Counted from the stretch's first letter, positions 41,152 through 49,743 are shown. The stretch is DNA of 64,000 nucleotides from a bacterium 1XD42-54 (GCA_003612585.1 RAZH01000006.1:172514-236513), one strand, 5' to 3'. The notes: generated by a model not told the origin, from the letters alone. Program-made: numbers and translations.

Positions 41152-42268
41152 TCAAAAAGATGAATATTTTGCTTTTCAAGAAAAATTAATTCGAAGAGTA
41201 TGGATTAATGTTGCTACATCCATTGCCATTGTTATAGGTTTATATCTTCTTATTTGGAAACAACGTGTAGGGGATTGGATTGTATGGCTTTTAGAGAATG
41301 TATTTCAAATCAACCATGAAGATGCATTTCTCTATTATCATGTTTATTTTAGGGGGAATAAAGAAATCTTTTTCACGATTTCAGTTCTTGTGATTGTAAT
41401 TATATTGATGGTAAGGACTTTCCGATGGGTAACGGGTTATTTTAGAGAAATTAATCAAGGGATTGAATCTTTATTAACGGATGATGAGAATAAAATTATA
41501 TTGTCATCGGAAATGCAGCCATTTGAGAGAAAACTAAACTCAGTCAAGAGAACATTAGAAGAACGAAAAAAGGAAGCTCTTTTAGCGGAACAACGAAAAG
41601 ATGAGTTGGTAATGTATTTAGCCCATGATATTCGAACACCGCTTACTTCTATCATAGGCTATTTAAATTTGTTAGAGGAAGAGCCGAATATGCCTGTTGA
41701 GCCGAGAAAAAAGCGTGTTCATATAGCATTGGAAAAGGCTTATCGATTAGAAACAATGATCAATGAATTTTTTGAGATTACGAAATATAAGTCCCAAAAA
41801 ATTAAATTGTCTAAGGAAACTATAGATCTTTATTATATGTTGATTCAGTTATCAGATGAATTGTTTCCAGTCTTAGATGCTCGCGGAAATACGGTTTCAT
41901 TACAACTTGATGAGAATTTGACTGTGAATGCAGATCCAGAAAAACTAGCAAGGGTATTTAATAATATTCTGAAAAACGCGGCATTATACAGTGACCCTAA
42001 TTCTGAAATTTTAATTTCTGCAGAAAAAACAGAGCAAGAAGTTATCATTAAATTTCAGAATAGGGGAGAAAACATTCCAGATGAGGCAATCCAATATTTG
42101 TTTGATAAATTTTATCGAGCAGATAAATCAAGATCATCAGATACTGGTGGTACAGGTCTTGGACTAGCAATTGCGAAAGAAATCATAATACTGCATGGCG
42201 GACAGATTCGTGTATCTAGTAAAAACCATGTAGTTACCTTTTCTGTTTCCTTGCCGTTGGCAAACTAA
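41141..42268 (+). CDS. vanS: VanS-type sensor histidine kinase
   Basis: This 375-residue kinase has two helices (about 22-42 and 78-98) enclosing a short external loop. The H box is YLAHDIRTPLTSIIGYLNLL, the N box FNNILKNAALYSD, and the G2 box GGTGLGLAIAKEI. The start is a TTG at 41141 inside the vanR end, with GGGGGGTAGG upstream, which is typical of coupled vanRS pairs. VanS senses glycopeptides and phosphorylates or dephosphorylates VanR. Confidence 0.87.
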   Translation: MKNDQKDEYFAFQEKLIRRVWINVATSIAIVIGLYLLIWKQRVGDWIVWLLENVFQINHEDAFLYYHVYFRGNKEIFFTISVLVIVIILMVRTFRWVTGYFREINQGIESLLTDDENKIILSSEMQPFERKLNSVKRTLEERKKEALLAEQRKDELVMYLAHDIRTPLTSIIGYLNLLEEEPNMPVEPRKKRVHIALEKAYRLETMINEFFEITKYKSQKIKLSKETIDLYYMLIQLSDELFPVLDARGNTVSLQLDENLTVNADPEKLARVFNNILKNAALYSDPNSEILISAEKTEQEVIIKFQNRGENIPDEAIQYLFDKFYRADKSRSSDTGGTGLGLAIAKEIIILHGGQIRVSSKNHVVTFSVSLPLAN

Positions 42269-42330
42269 TTCTTTATCCGTTTTATCTTAGGATTTTCTTA
42301 ATAATTAAACAACTTCATATTAAAGTTTGA

Positions 42331-42375
42331 GGCGTCTCTGTTTAGTAGAATAAATACTAACAGGGGCGTTTTTAT
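42331..42375 (+). terminator. Terminator or attenuator between vanS and vanY
   Basis: A long imperfect stem (from GGCGTCTCTGTTTAGTA to TACTAACAGGGGCG, 42331-42368) is followed by TTTTTATTA. vanY therefore probably needs its own promoter or read-through. Confidence 0.7.
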
Positions 42376-42405
42376 TATCCCTAACACAAAAAGGAGGATA
42401 ATTGA

Positions 42406-43179
42406 ATGAAAGAAAATATAAAAACGGATTCTAAAAGAAAACAGTATATAAGACGACCACAGCGAAAAAGTTTCCCATGGAAATGGGGAATGATCATGGT
42501 GTTATTAATCGTAGTTTGTGTGGCTACAATCATTTTGCTTACAAGAACGAAGACGGAAGTAATTTCAAACCATATACAAAGTGCACAAGTAACCGAGAAT
42601 CAGGTTAACAATGAAAGTATCATGAATACCACGGATTGGAATTTACTGCTAGTAAATAATGAAAATGCAATTCCAGATAATTATGAACCGAAATTAGTAG
42701 AAGTGTCAGGTGGCGAGAAAGTAGATGGGCGAATTTACGAGCCTTTAATGGAAATGTTGGAGGATGCAAAGGAAGCAAACCTGGGTCAACTTCCAATGGT
42801 AGTGTCAGGATACCGAACGCAAGAAAAACAACAAAAAATAATGGATGATAAAATAGCAGAATTTCGCAGAGAAGGAAATTCCAAAAGTGAGGCGAAAGAA
42901 CTGGCAAAAAAATGGGTGGCAAATCCGGGATATAGTGAACATCAAATCGGATTAGCGGTGGATATTAACGGAGCAACATATGATCTGTATTTTTGGCTTC
43001 AAGAAAACTGCTATAAGTATGGGTTTATTTTCAGATATCCTGGAAATAAGACAGATATCACAGGAGTAGCAGAAGAGGTGTGGCATTATCGTTATGTAGG
43101 AGTAGAGGCTGCTACGGAAATCCACGAGAGAGGCATCTGTCTGGAAGAATATTTGGAAGAAAAGCAGATGGAACAATAA
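42406..43179 (+). CDS. vanY: VanY-type D-Ala-D-Ala carboxypeptidase
   Basis: This 257-residue M15B peptidase is anchored by one N-terminal helix (about 28-48) with its catalytic domain outside. It has GYRTQEKQQKI, the zinc site SEHQIGLAVDING, and EEVWHYRYVG. It trims the last D-Ala from wall precursors, which lowers glycopeptide binding. The ATG at 42406 follows AAAAAGGAGGATAATTGA. It lies next to vanRS, but no vanH, vanX or D-Ala-D-Lac/D-Ser ligase is found in the window. Confidence 0.87.
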   Translation: MKENIKTDSKRKQYIRRPQRKSFPWKWGMIMVLLIVVCVATIILLTRTKTEVISNHIQSAQVTENQVNNESIMNTTDWNLLLVNNENAIPDNYEPKLVEVSGGEKVDGRIYEPLMEMLEDAKEANLGQLPMVVSGYRTQEKQQKIMDDKIAEFRREGNSKSEAKELAKKWVANPGYSEHQIGLAVDINGATYDLYFWLQENCYKYGFIFRYPGNKTDITGVAEEVWHYRYVGVEAATEIHERGICLEEYLEEKQMEQ

Positions 43180-43233
43180 AGGAGATTTTGTAATAAATAA
43201 GGCTAATGAATGGATAGAGTTATTTGAATAATC

Positions 43234-43268
43234 AGCAGAAGGTACGGGAAACTATCGTATCTTCTGCT
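43234..43268. other. Hairpin between convergent vanY and STAND genes
   Basis: AGCAGAAGGTACG pairs with CGTATCTTCTGCT around a 9-nt loop. There is no clear T run on either strand, so it is only a possible bidirectional terminator. Confidence 0.4.
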
Positions 43269-43303
43269 GCAACTATTATTTATTAAAAATATGATGGTCT
43301 TGT

Positions 43304-45613
43304 TTAGTGCTTGGTGTAAAGGATACTTTTTGCCAGAGCAATTCCGGCTTGTGGATATAATTCCTGAATTTTTTTGTGTTTTTCTTCAATCAATTCAGGT
43401 TCATCTGCCCATATATCCTCATAAATTCTTAAGGCTTTTTGAAAATGTTGTTTTGCCTGCGAAATATTTGCAGTGATCAGGCAGATATTGCCAATGGCTT
43501 CCTGTACCTGGGCATAATCCAGACAGTGGTTTGAATTATATTCTTTGATAATCTGTGCTAATTTCTGAAGAGAAGACAGGGCAAGGGCAGGTTCTTGCAT
43601 TTCAGTTAATAGGACAGCGTAATTATTAATCTGGGGAATGCTGTCATTAGTATAAAGAAGCTGGTATTGTTCTAAAAGAGAGATACCCATTTCCATGTGC
43701 TTTTTAGCCAGATCAAGTTGTCCGTTGATTCGGTAAAGCCCTCCAAGATTGGAATGGAGGTTGGAAACCAGATGGGCATTTTCTTTTGTGGTTTCTTTTA
43801 TTTGAGCAAGTGCTTCTTTTTCTAATTTTATAGCTTTTTCTGTTTTGATTTCCAAAGCTGCCTGATAATCCAATAGTAAGGCATGGTCAGATGCAGTCCC
43901 GTAAGTATTTGCTTTTATAAAATGCTGTAGTTCCTGGATGATTTTTTTCATACCCTTTTGATAGTGGTACTTCTCCATATATGGAAAAACATCTTCTAAA
44001 AATAACAGGTATTGGGGAATATCGTCCTTTTCAATGAAAAGCATGATGTTTTCTACTGTTTGAAATAATTTTTTATAATAGCTAACTTCAATGCCATGCA
44101 TCAAACATATTTTTTGCAAAGAATCCAATAACGTGTGGCAGTTTGTAACAGAAGGTGCGGTCTCGGAAACTGCAATTTCCTGAATCATTGGATGCAGAGA
44201 AATAGTATGCCGGAGACTTGACTGTACAAAACCTGTCTCGATCAGATCGTTGATATCATTTAAATTTCTTAATTGAAGCCATTCAGCCCAAAGCCGTGCA
44301 GAGATACCACCAGAAGGAAGAAAGCACAGATTACGCATGATTCCCTTTTGCTCCTGGGAGAGAGAATAGAGGGAAAATAGGGTGTGAATATGGTAATAGT
44401 AGGTTGCATTACTGCTTTGTCCGTCTTTGAAGGCTTTGATTTTGTCCTCATTTTCGAGAGAAGCCTTTTCTTTTTGAAGCTTTTCTAGTAATTGCTGCGG
44501 AGCTAAAATTCCATTTTCCAGAAGTTTTGCTGCCAGTTCTACAGCAAAAGTATGGTAGTGTACAGTTTCTATGATTTTTTCTACGATTGCCCGGTGCTCT
44601 TCAGCTTCCGAATAAAAGGAAGATACCAGTTGAAACAGGCTGGATGATTCTTTAATCTCTTTTAAGTGCAGGGTACAGTAACTATCGAATTTGCTTCTTG
44701 TTGTAAAAAGAATCCGGCAGCGGTATTTTAACATTACGGACAAAAAGGAGTCCTGTGTTGCGGTTGCATTGAAGTTGTCTATGATGATTAAAGTATCATC
44801 TTTCAAAGAACGAAGGAAACGGTTGTGTTTTCGGAAACGTTCTTCTTCGGTATCTTCCGGTAAATCATCAGCAAAATCCATATCCGTAACAGATTGATGT
44901 AAATCTCCGGCATATTCAAAATACAGGATGTTTGTGTAATGCTTTTTATAGTACTTTGCATAGGATTTTGCCAGTTCGCTTTTCCCGATTCCGGCAATTC
45001 CGTAAAGAAATGCTTTGCTATTATCTTCCAGAAGGGAATGTAATTCTGTTGTTTCATCTTCTCTCCCTACAAAATGGCGGCATGGTCTTGGGACTTCACT
45101 ATCCATAATATAATCCAGTACCATTGGTGAGAGGGAACCACCTGCGATCAATTTCTGGTTTTTGGTATCACGTTTAATAAACGGGCGTTCCATACCGAAA
45201 GAAATCAGTTTTGCCAAAAACAGCAGACGTAAATCGGCAGGTTTGTATAGAGGAGCAAGTTCTGCTTTTTTGGCTTCAGAAATTGAAGAATCCTGGATAA
45301 ATAAGGTATAAATATCTTGAAGTGTTCTGCTGTAGTCTGCCATTAGTGGAAGAATATTTTGTTGTATGTTTTTTGCCAGTTTTTCCTGATTGCTTGGTTT
45401 TGCATAAAAAGAAGATATTTTGGGACTGATTTTCGCCTGACCTGTCATCCAGCGGCAAACCAGACCATTATCCAAAGTAAATTCTTTGTTTTCAGGACTG
45501 TCTAAAAAATCTTCAAATATTTCGTATAAAAACTCAGGCTGGCTCATCTGATTGCTTTCACTGATTTGGTTTTTTAAATATGTCATTATCGAACTAAAAT
45601 CACAACGATCCAA
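43304..45613 (-). CDS. STAND NTPase with NB-ARC and TPR regions
   Basis: This is a 769-residue protein. Residues 1-190 form an unrecognised helical N-terminal region. An NB-ARC-type NTPase follows: FVGREDE, Walker A YGIAGIGKSELAK, Walker B TLIIIDNF, and the sensor RILFTTRSK. A winged-helix part (LHPMIQEIA) comes next, then TPR-like helical repeats over the last 250 residues (LHSNLGGLYRINGQLDLAKK). This is the architecture of switch proteins that sense a ligand via the repeats and oligomerise. Some defend against phage, others regulate genes; the N-terminal effector gives no clue. The start is a TTG at 45613 with GAGG upstream. Confidence 0.8.
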   Translation of the reverse strand: MDRCDFSSIMTYLKNQISESNQMSQPEFLYEIFEDFLDSPENKEFTLDNGLVCRWMTGQAKISPKISSFYAKPSNQEKLAKNIQQNILPLMADYSRTLQDIYTLFIQDSSISEAKKAELAPLYKPADLRLLFLAKLISFGMERPFIKRDTKNQKLIAGGSLSPMVLDYIMDSEVPRPCRHFVGREDETTELHSLLEDNSKAFLYGIAGIGKSELAKSYAKYYKKHYTNILYFEYAGDLHQSVTDMDFADDLPEDTEEERFRKHNRFLRSLKDDTLIIIDNFNATATQDSFLSVMLKYRCRILFTTRSKFDSYCTLHLKEIKESSSLFQLVSSFYSEAEEHRAIVEKIIETVHYHTFAVELAAKLLENGILAPQQLLEKLQKEKASLENEDKIKAFKDGQSSNATYYYHIHTLFSLYSLSQEQKGIMRNLCFLPSGGISARLWAEWLQLRNLNDINDLIETGFVQSSLRHTISLHPMIQEIAVSETAPSVTNCHTLLDSLQKICLMHGIEVSYYKKLFQTVENIMLFIEKDDIPQYLLFLEDVFPYMEKYHYQKGMKKIIQELQHFIKANTYGTASDHALLLDYQAALEIKTEKAIKLEKEALAQIKETTKENAHLVSNLHSNLGGLYRINGQLDLAKKHMEMGISLLEQYQLLYTNDSIPQINNYAVLLTEMQEPALALSSLQKLAQIIKEYNSNHCLDYAQVQEAIGNICLITANISQAKQHFQKALRIYEDIWADEPELIEEKHKKIQELYPQAGIALAKSILYTKH

Positions 45614-45815
45614 TAGGCATTTCCTCTTTTCTATAGATTAAATTAAGTGAATATGTTTGAATAAGTATATCATACCACGAACATATATTCGATTCAAGAT
45701 AAATAGAGATTTTCGTTACATGATTTTCTCAATTTACGGTCAATTCCGGTTCAATGTTGTTTATGAAGAAATTCTGTAAAATAAGCTCAGATTAAAACAA
45801 TGACAGGAGGAGCTT

Positions 45816-45950
45816 ATGCAACAGAATATTGAATTTGAGCGGTGCATTGATTTTCTGGTACGGATGATTGATAAGTACGGCGATGAAGTCCTCCGGGAGT
45901 TGGAGGAAGAAAAACAGAATAAAGAAGAAAAAGAAGCGGCAGTTTCCTGA
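45816..45950 (+). CDS. Small conserved acidic/helical protein
   Basis: This 44-residue frame starts MQQNIEFERCIDFLVRMIDK and ends in a Glu/Lys-rich helix. A strong AGGAGGAGCTT precedes the ATG. Its last codons form the left arm of the terminator at 45935-45982. Similar tiny proteins occur in Tn1549-like elements, as far as I recall. The function is unknown. Confidence 0.6.
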   Translation: MQQNIEFERCIDFLVRMIDKYGDEVLRELEEEKQNKEEKEAAVS

Positions 45951-45982
45951 AATACTAAATGTAAATCAGACTGCCGCTTTTT
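45935..45982 (+). terminator. Terminator overlapping the small gene
   Basis: AGCGGCAGT (45935-45943) pairs perfectly with ACTGCCGCT (45970-45978), followed by TTTTT. The left arm is inside the coding region. Confidence 0.7.
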
Positions 45983-45990
45983 ATGTGTTT

Positions 45991-46599
45991 TCAGATGAAT
46001 TTCAAAAGCTGATATAGAGTGTGAGGTTCATTGTTCTGGGAAGCGGTAATACGGGTATCAAATGGCTTGAAATGATTTTGTGTATAAAAGCTCAGAAGAA
46101 ATTCATTATCTTCGCATTCAAGAAATTCCATAACGCCGCCTACGGAATATTTGAGACCGGATATGGTTTCCAGTGCAAATCCCAGCAGGATGTTTCCAGG
46201 GATTCGTTTTTCCTTTGGTAGAGAATAGTTCTTACCTAACTGTGCAATCAGGTAAGCTGCTGTGTTGTAAGACTGTGTTTCTTCATCCAGAATACTGACA
46301 CGGGACAGCTTCTTTGCCATCGTCTTACTGATATTTGAAGCCCGGACAGATATTGGCTTTACTGTAAGAGAAAAATAGCCGACCAGTGAAGCATCTTCGG
46401 CATCGAATACCAGATAAGTGATAGATTGATCTTTTTTGGCAAACTCAACCGCATTATGTAATAAAAAGTATTCCACATCGGGATTTTGGGGACAAGAAAA
46501 ATCGGAGAGCAAGTCGTAAAGACTTTCCTCTCCGATATATGTCGGTTCGTCTTTATCCAAATATGCCCGAATATTAACGGTAAAATATTTATCAGACAT
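45991..46599 (-). CDS. GNAT-fold acetyltransferase, probable toxin
   Basis: This 202-residue protein has a GNAT-like layout: YLVFDAEDASLVGYFSL (strands 4-5 region), then IPGNILLGFALETI and the late CoA-fold end FLLSFYTQNHFKPFD. It overlaps the preceding 61-residue gene by 8 bp, the arrangement of GNAT toxin-antitoxin pairs that acetylate aminoacyl-tRNA. Toxicity is inferred from operon structure only; a housekeeping acetyltransferase is possible. Confidence 0.6.
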   Translation of the reverse strand: MSDKYFTVNIRAYLDKDEPTYIGEESLYDLLSDFSCPQNPDVEYFLLHNAVEFAKKDQSITYLVFDAEDASLVGYFSLTVKPISVRASNISKTMAKKLSRVSILDEETQSYNTAAYLIAQLGKNYSLPKEKRIPGNILLGFALETISGLKYSVGGVMEFLECEDNEFLLSFYTQNHFKPFDTRITASQNNEPHTLYQLLKFI

Positions 46600-46777
46600 G
46601 TTTTTTCTTCCTTTTTGACATTAAAGCTAAGATTTCCTGTGGGTTTGTTAACTGACGTCCGGGAAGTGCCTGCTTTGGTGTGCGGTCACGATCGGCTTCG
46701 TCAATCGCTGCGACAAAACGCTTTACACTATTTGGATTGGATACGACAAAATTATGAGTAATACTTGAAGTAGCCAT
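46592..46777 (-). CDS. Probable antitoxin of the GNAT pair
   Basis: This 61-residue protein (MATSSITHNFVVSNPNSVKR, then a basic C-terminus KRKKKHV) has a strand-then-helix start that may bind DNA and a flexible tail that could mask the toxin. GGAGGTGTTAGT precedes its ATG. It is the first gene of a two-gene operon with an 8-bp overlap. Confidence 0.55.
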   Translation of the reverse strand: MATSSITHNFVVSNPNSVKRFVAAIDEADRDRTPKQALPGRQLTNPQEILALMSKRKKKHV

Positions 46778-46816
46778 ACTAACACCTCCTCTATTTCTGG
46801 CTTTTTGTGTATTTAT

Positions 46817-46845
46817 AGTATATGCAATGTGTGATAAAAACACAA
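46817..46845 (-). promoter_or_regulatory. Promoter of the antitoxin-toxin operon
   Basis: On the minus strand TTGTGT (46840-46845), a 17-bp spacer and TATACT (46817-46822) lie about 40 bp upstream of the antitoxin. A TGTG...CACA inverted repeat spans the -35 and could be an autoregulatory operator. Confidence 0.5.
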
Positions 46846-46997
46846 TATCAAAAACTGAAATAATTTCTAAATAATTTTCAAGCCGGATATTTATTAGATG
46901 CTTCCGGTAAGTGGACAATATTTTGATAACAGATATTCTCTATATCTAATTTAATTATACAAGTGACAGAGAAATGCGTCAACATGGAAAATAAGTA

Positions 46998-47026
46998 TTG
47001 AAAAGAATTGGAATAAGTACTAAAAT
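46998..47026 (+). promoter_or_regulatory. Promoter of the serine recombinase
   Basis: TTGAAA (46998-47003), an exact 17-bp spacer and TAAAAT (47021-47026) lie 45 bp before the recombinase ATG. Confidence 0.65.
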
Positions 47027-47071
47027 AAAGTTGGGACAATAAAGCGGAGTTACTATATAAAGGAAAAGACT

Positions 47072-48757
47072 ATGAAGAATATAAAAATTAAATGTAATAT
47101 CTATACCAGAGTATCCACAACCATGCAGGTAGATGGATACAGTCTGGATGCTCAGAAAGAAAAATTAAGGCGTTATGCAGAATTTCAAAATATGGAAATC
47201 GTAAATGAGTATTCAGATGAAGGTAAATCTGGAAAAAGCGTGGAGGGAAGACCTGAATTTCAGAGAATGCTGGATAATATAGAGAATGGCACAGATGAGA
47301 TACAGTTTGTACTAGTATTCAAACTTTCCAGATTTGGTCGTAATGCGGCAGATGTTTTGAATTCTTTGCAGAGGATGCAGGACTTTGGAGTGAACCTGAT
47401 TTGTGTCGAGGATGGGATTGACAGTTCAAAAGATAGTGGAAAATTGATGATTTCTGTTTTGTCTGCGGTGGCAGAGATTGAACGGGAAAATATCCTTGTC
47501 CAGACAATGGAGGGACGTAAACAGAAAGCCAGAGAAGGGAAATGGAACGGTGGATTTGCTCCATATGGCTATGAACTGGTAAATGGAGAATTACAGATTG
47601 CAGAGGATGAAGCAGAGGTCATACGTCTGATTTATGATAAATTTATTCATACGAATATGGGAATTGCTGCGATCGCCATATGGCTGAATCAGCATGGATA
47701 TAAAAAGAAAAAGAGACAGAATAATACACTGGATGCATTTGCCGCTTCCTTTATAAAAGGCGTTCTGGACAATCCGGTTTACTGTGGAAAACTGGCTTAC
47801 GGACGAAGAAAGAATGAGAAGGTTTCCGGAACACGAAATGAATACCGTATTGTAAAACAGGAGAATTATATGTTATATGATGGTATTCATGAGGGGATTA
47901 TCTCAGAGACAGACTGGGAACTGGCACACCAGAAAAGGGTAAAAAATGGAGTGAAATATGAGAAAATCCATAGTTTAGATCATGAACATATTTTATCCGG
48001 AATCTTGAAATGTCCGCTATGTGGAAGTGGGATGTATGGAAATGTGAACCGAAAGAAAAAGAAAGATGGAACTTTGTATAAGGACTATTTTTATTATGCC
48101 TGCAAACACCGCCGCTTAATGAATGGTCACAGATGTGATTACCATAAGCAATGGAGCGAGGATAAGGTCAATAATGCAGTTGAAGAGGTTATCCGGAAAC
48201 TGGTACAGAATCCCAAATTTGAAGAAGCGATCCGAAAAAAAATCGGTTCAAGGATTGACACAGATGAAATTGAAAGAGAAATCGAAAATTTGGAAAAACA
48301 GCATAGGCAGTTGACAGGAGCAAAGGCAAGGCTAGGCCAACAGATGGATAACCTGGATATCATGGACAAATTTTATGAAAAGAAATATCAGGATATGGAG
48401 ACAAGGTTATATCGGCTGTATGATGAAATTGAAGGCGTGGAAAATAGCATAGAAGAAGTTAAAAAGCGTTTGCTGAATATCCAGCAGCAGAAAATATCAG
48501 AAGAAAACGTCTATCAATTCCTTTTATATTTTGATAAACTATATGATAAGTTCACCGACTTGGAGAAGAAAGAATTTCTCAACAGCTTTGTAGAACGTGT
48601 GGACATTTACGATCAGGAGCAGCCGGATGGCAGATTCCTGAAGCACATAAAGTTCCGGTTTCCGGTGTATTTTGGAGACAGGGAAACACAGGAACTTTGT
48701 TGGGACAACGAAAGTACCGTTGAGACGGTAGTATTGATGTCAAGGGTTGAGAAATAG
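47072..48757 (+). CDS. Large serine recombinase (element integrase)
   Basis: This is a 561-residue large serine recombinase. The catalytic domain is at about 8-150 (Ser15 in YTRVSTTMQ, Arg residues in KLSRFGRNAADV, and EIERENILVQ). A recombinase domain follows (about 160-270), then a zinc ribbon (CPLCGSGMYG ... C ... C) and a coiled coil (about 395-480). The last 13 residues, VETVVLMSRVEK plus stop, look like the normal end of an RlmD protein and start exactly at the putative att core. It should catalyse integration and excision. It is the last gene of the element, next to its right end. Confidence 0.93.
   Translation: MKNIKIKCNIYTRVSTTMQVDGYSLDAQKEKLRRYAEFQNMEIVNEYSDEGKSGKSVEGRPEFQRMLDNIENGTDEIQFVLVFKLSRFGRNAADVLNSLQRMQDFGVNLICVEDGIDSSKDSGKLMISVLSAVAEIERENILVQTMEGRKQKAREGKWNGGFAPYGYELVNGELQIAEDEAEVIRLIYDKFIHTNMGIAAIAIWLNQHGYKKKKRQNNTLDAFAASFIKGVLDNPVYCGKLAYGRRKNEKVSGTRNEYRIVKQENYMLYDGIHEGIISETDWELAHQKRVKNGVKYEKIHSLDHEHILSGILKCPLCGSGMYGNVNRKKKKDGTLYKDYFYYACKHRRLMNGHRCDYHKQWSEDKVNNAVEEVIRKLVQNPKFEEAIRKKIGSRIDTDEIEREIENLEKQHRQLTGAKARLGQQMDNLDIMDKFYEKKYQDMETRLYRLYDEIEGVENSIEEVKKRLLNIQQQKISEENVYQFLLYFDKLYDKFTDLEKKEFLNSFVERVDIYDQEQPDGRFLKHIKFRFPVYFGDRETQELCWDNESTVETVVLMSRVEK
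48719..48726 (+). other. Putative attR core GTTGAGAC
   Basis: These 8 bp lie at codon phase 0 near the end of the recombinase gene and repeat the core found in rlmD at 31192-31199. The sequence to the right, up to the TAG at 48757, would be the displaced 3' end of rlmD. Confidence 0.6.
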
Positions 48758-48789
48758 AAGTACAAAAAAGTGTAGTAAACAAGGGGTTT

Positions 48790-48837
48790 CCGGGAGTTGG
48801 GAATTGCCGACGGGTAGTTCCGACTCCCGGATTTTTT
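48790..48837 (+). terminator. Terminator beyond the element (probably the original rlmD terminator)
   Basis: CCGGGAGT-TGGGAA pairs with TTCC-GACTCCCGG (48790-48830), followed by ATTTTTT. If the att model is right, this once ended rlmD transcription. Confidence 0.75.
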
Positions 48838-49029
48838 GCGTTTAGTAGTTCTATGGAAACTGGTCTACGGCAAAAAATCGCGTGGGGTTGAGTTGATAGG
48901 TTGGATATTGGGTAGGTTGTGGAGATAGGATTGTTATAGGATGGTTGAGTTGACAAGATGGACATTGTAAGACATTACTATAAAATCGAAAACCGCAGAC
49001 TCCATTCTATGGGGCGACTGCGATTTCCA

Positions 49030-49332
49030 TCATTTTATGATATTCATAAGGTCAAGCAAGATTTTTCTCTGCTCTGGGGTAAAGGTACTCCATTTTGAAA
49101 ATAGCAGCCTCTGTTCCTGTAGCGTCTCATTGTCTTCAAAATCCTCAAAGAACTGAGACAGCGTAATGCCAAATGCTCTGCATACAGCTTCAAGGGTCGG
49201 TAAAGTTGGAGCATTGCTGCGGTTGAACATATTTGTAACTGTGGAATGGGAAAGACCGGCTTCCTTCGCCAGCCGGTAGTCTGTCCAGCCTCTCAATTCC
49301 ATCAGGTCTTTGATTCGTTTCTGTACATCCAT
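49030..49332 (-). CDS. XRE-family HTH regulator
   Basis: This 100-residue protein has a Cro/CI-type HTH at about 5-65 (RIKDLMELRGWTDYRLAKEA, SHSTVTNMFNR, LEAVCRAFGITLSQFF). A short helical C-terminus with FTPEQRKILLDLMNIIK follows. It is a DNA-binding regulator with unknown targets. AAAGGCGGACTACAAA precedes the ATG. The Spo0A-like small gene diverges from it, so the two may share a control region. Confidence 0.85.
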   Translation of the reverse strand: MDVQKRIKDLMELRGWTDYRLAKEAGLSHSTVTNMFNRSNAPTLPTLEAVCRAFGITLSQFFEDFEDNETLQEQRLLFSKWSTFTPEQRKILLDLMNIIK

Positions 49333-49491
49333 TTTGTAGTCCGCCTTTCCTTATGTCTATTTTAAGCCCTTGAGTGGTGCTATAATAGTCTTGATTGGTA
49401 GATAAACTATATCCTTTCACGGGCATAAAACCGTTTATATTATGCCTCAGATATGGCATACTACTCGTATGGAACGAAAGGAGGCAGGCAT

Positions 49492-49743
49492 ATGCCGGAG
49501 TATAGAACGTTTTTTGAGAAGCTGGCGAGAGACAGGAATATTACAGTGGAAGAGATGAGGGCGATTATTTCAGCCCGCATAAAATCGGGGATGAATGACC
49601 CAGACCCAATACGACGGGCACAATGGGAGAAAATTCCCCACACAGGGGATATGCCTACACCGGAAGAGTGGTTAAGTTATGTGGTCAGAAAGCTGGAATC
49701 CGAGGGACTGTCTGAGCTGCTCCGCTGGTATCCCAATCTTTGA
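49492..49743 (+). CDS. Small Spo0A C-terminal-like protein
   Basis: This is an 83-residue protein (MPEYRTFFEKLARDRNITVE, QWEKIPHTGDMPTPEEWLSY). The helical pattern resembles short proteins annotated as Spo0A C-terminal-like or sporulation-initiation-factor-like in Clostridia; no receiver domain is present. I start it at the ATG at 49492 with AAAGGAGGCAGG upstream, not at an earlier ATG without a site. Its last 33 codons are duplicated at 51387-51487. Confidence 0.55.
   Translation: MPEYRTFFEKLARDRNITVEEMRAIISARIKSGMNDPDPIRRAQWEKIPHTGDMPTPEEWLSYVVRKLESEGLSELLRWYPNL

Larger units (their letters stand above)
31192..48726. mobile_element. Integrated mobilizable element of about 17.5 kb
   Basis: The ends are placed at two GTTGAGAC copies (31192-31199, 48719-48726), each at codon phase 0 of a gene. 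Inside lie tnpV, an ATPase cluster, MOBQ relaxase and oriT, a DnaC-like loader, RepA with iterons, and ParM-like segregation genes. The vanRSY genes, a STAND NTPase, a GNAT toxin pair and, at the right end, a large serine recombinase complete it. There are no type IV secretion genes, so it would need a helper to transfer. The replication and partition genes suggest a plasmid phase or a plasmid origin. Boundaries are inferred from sequence only. Confidence 0.7.

Noticed and set aside
40423..43300. Complete vancomycin-resistance cluster
   Set aside because: Only vanR, vanS and vanY are present; no ligase, vanH, vanX or vanT frame was found in the window.
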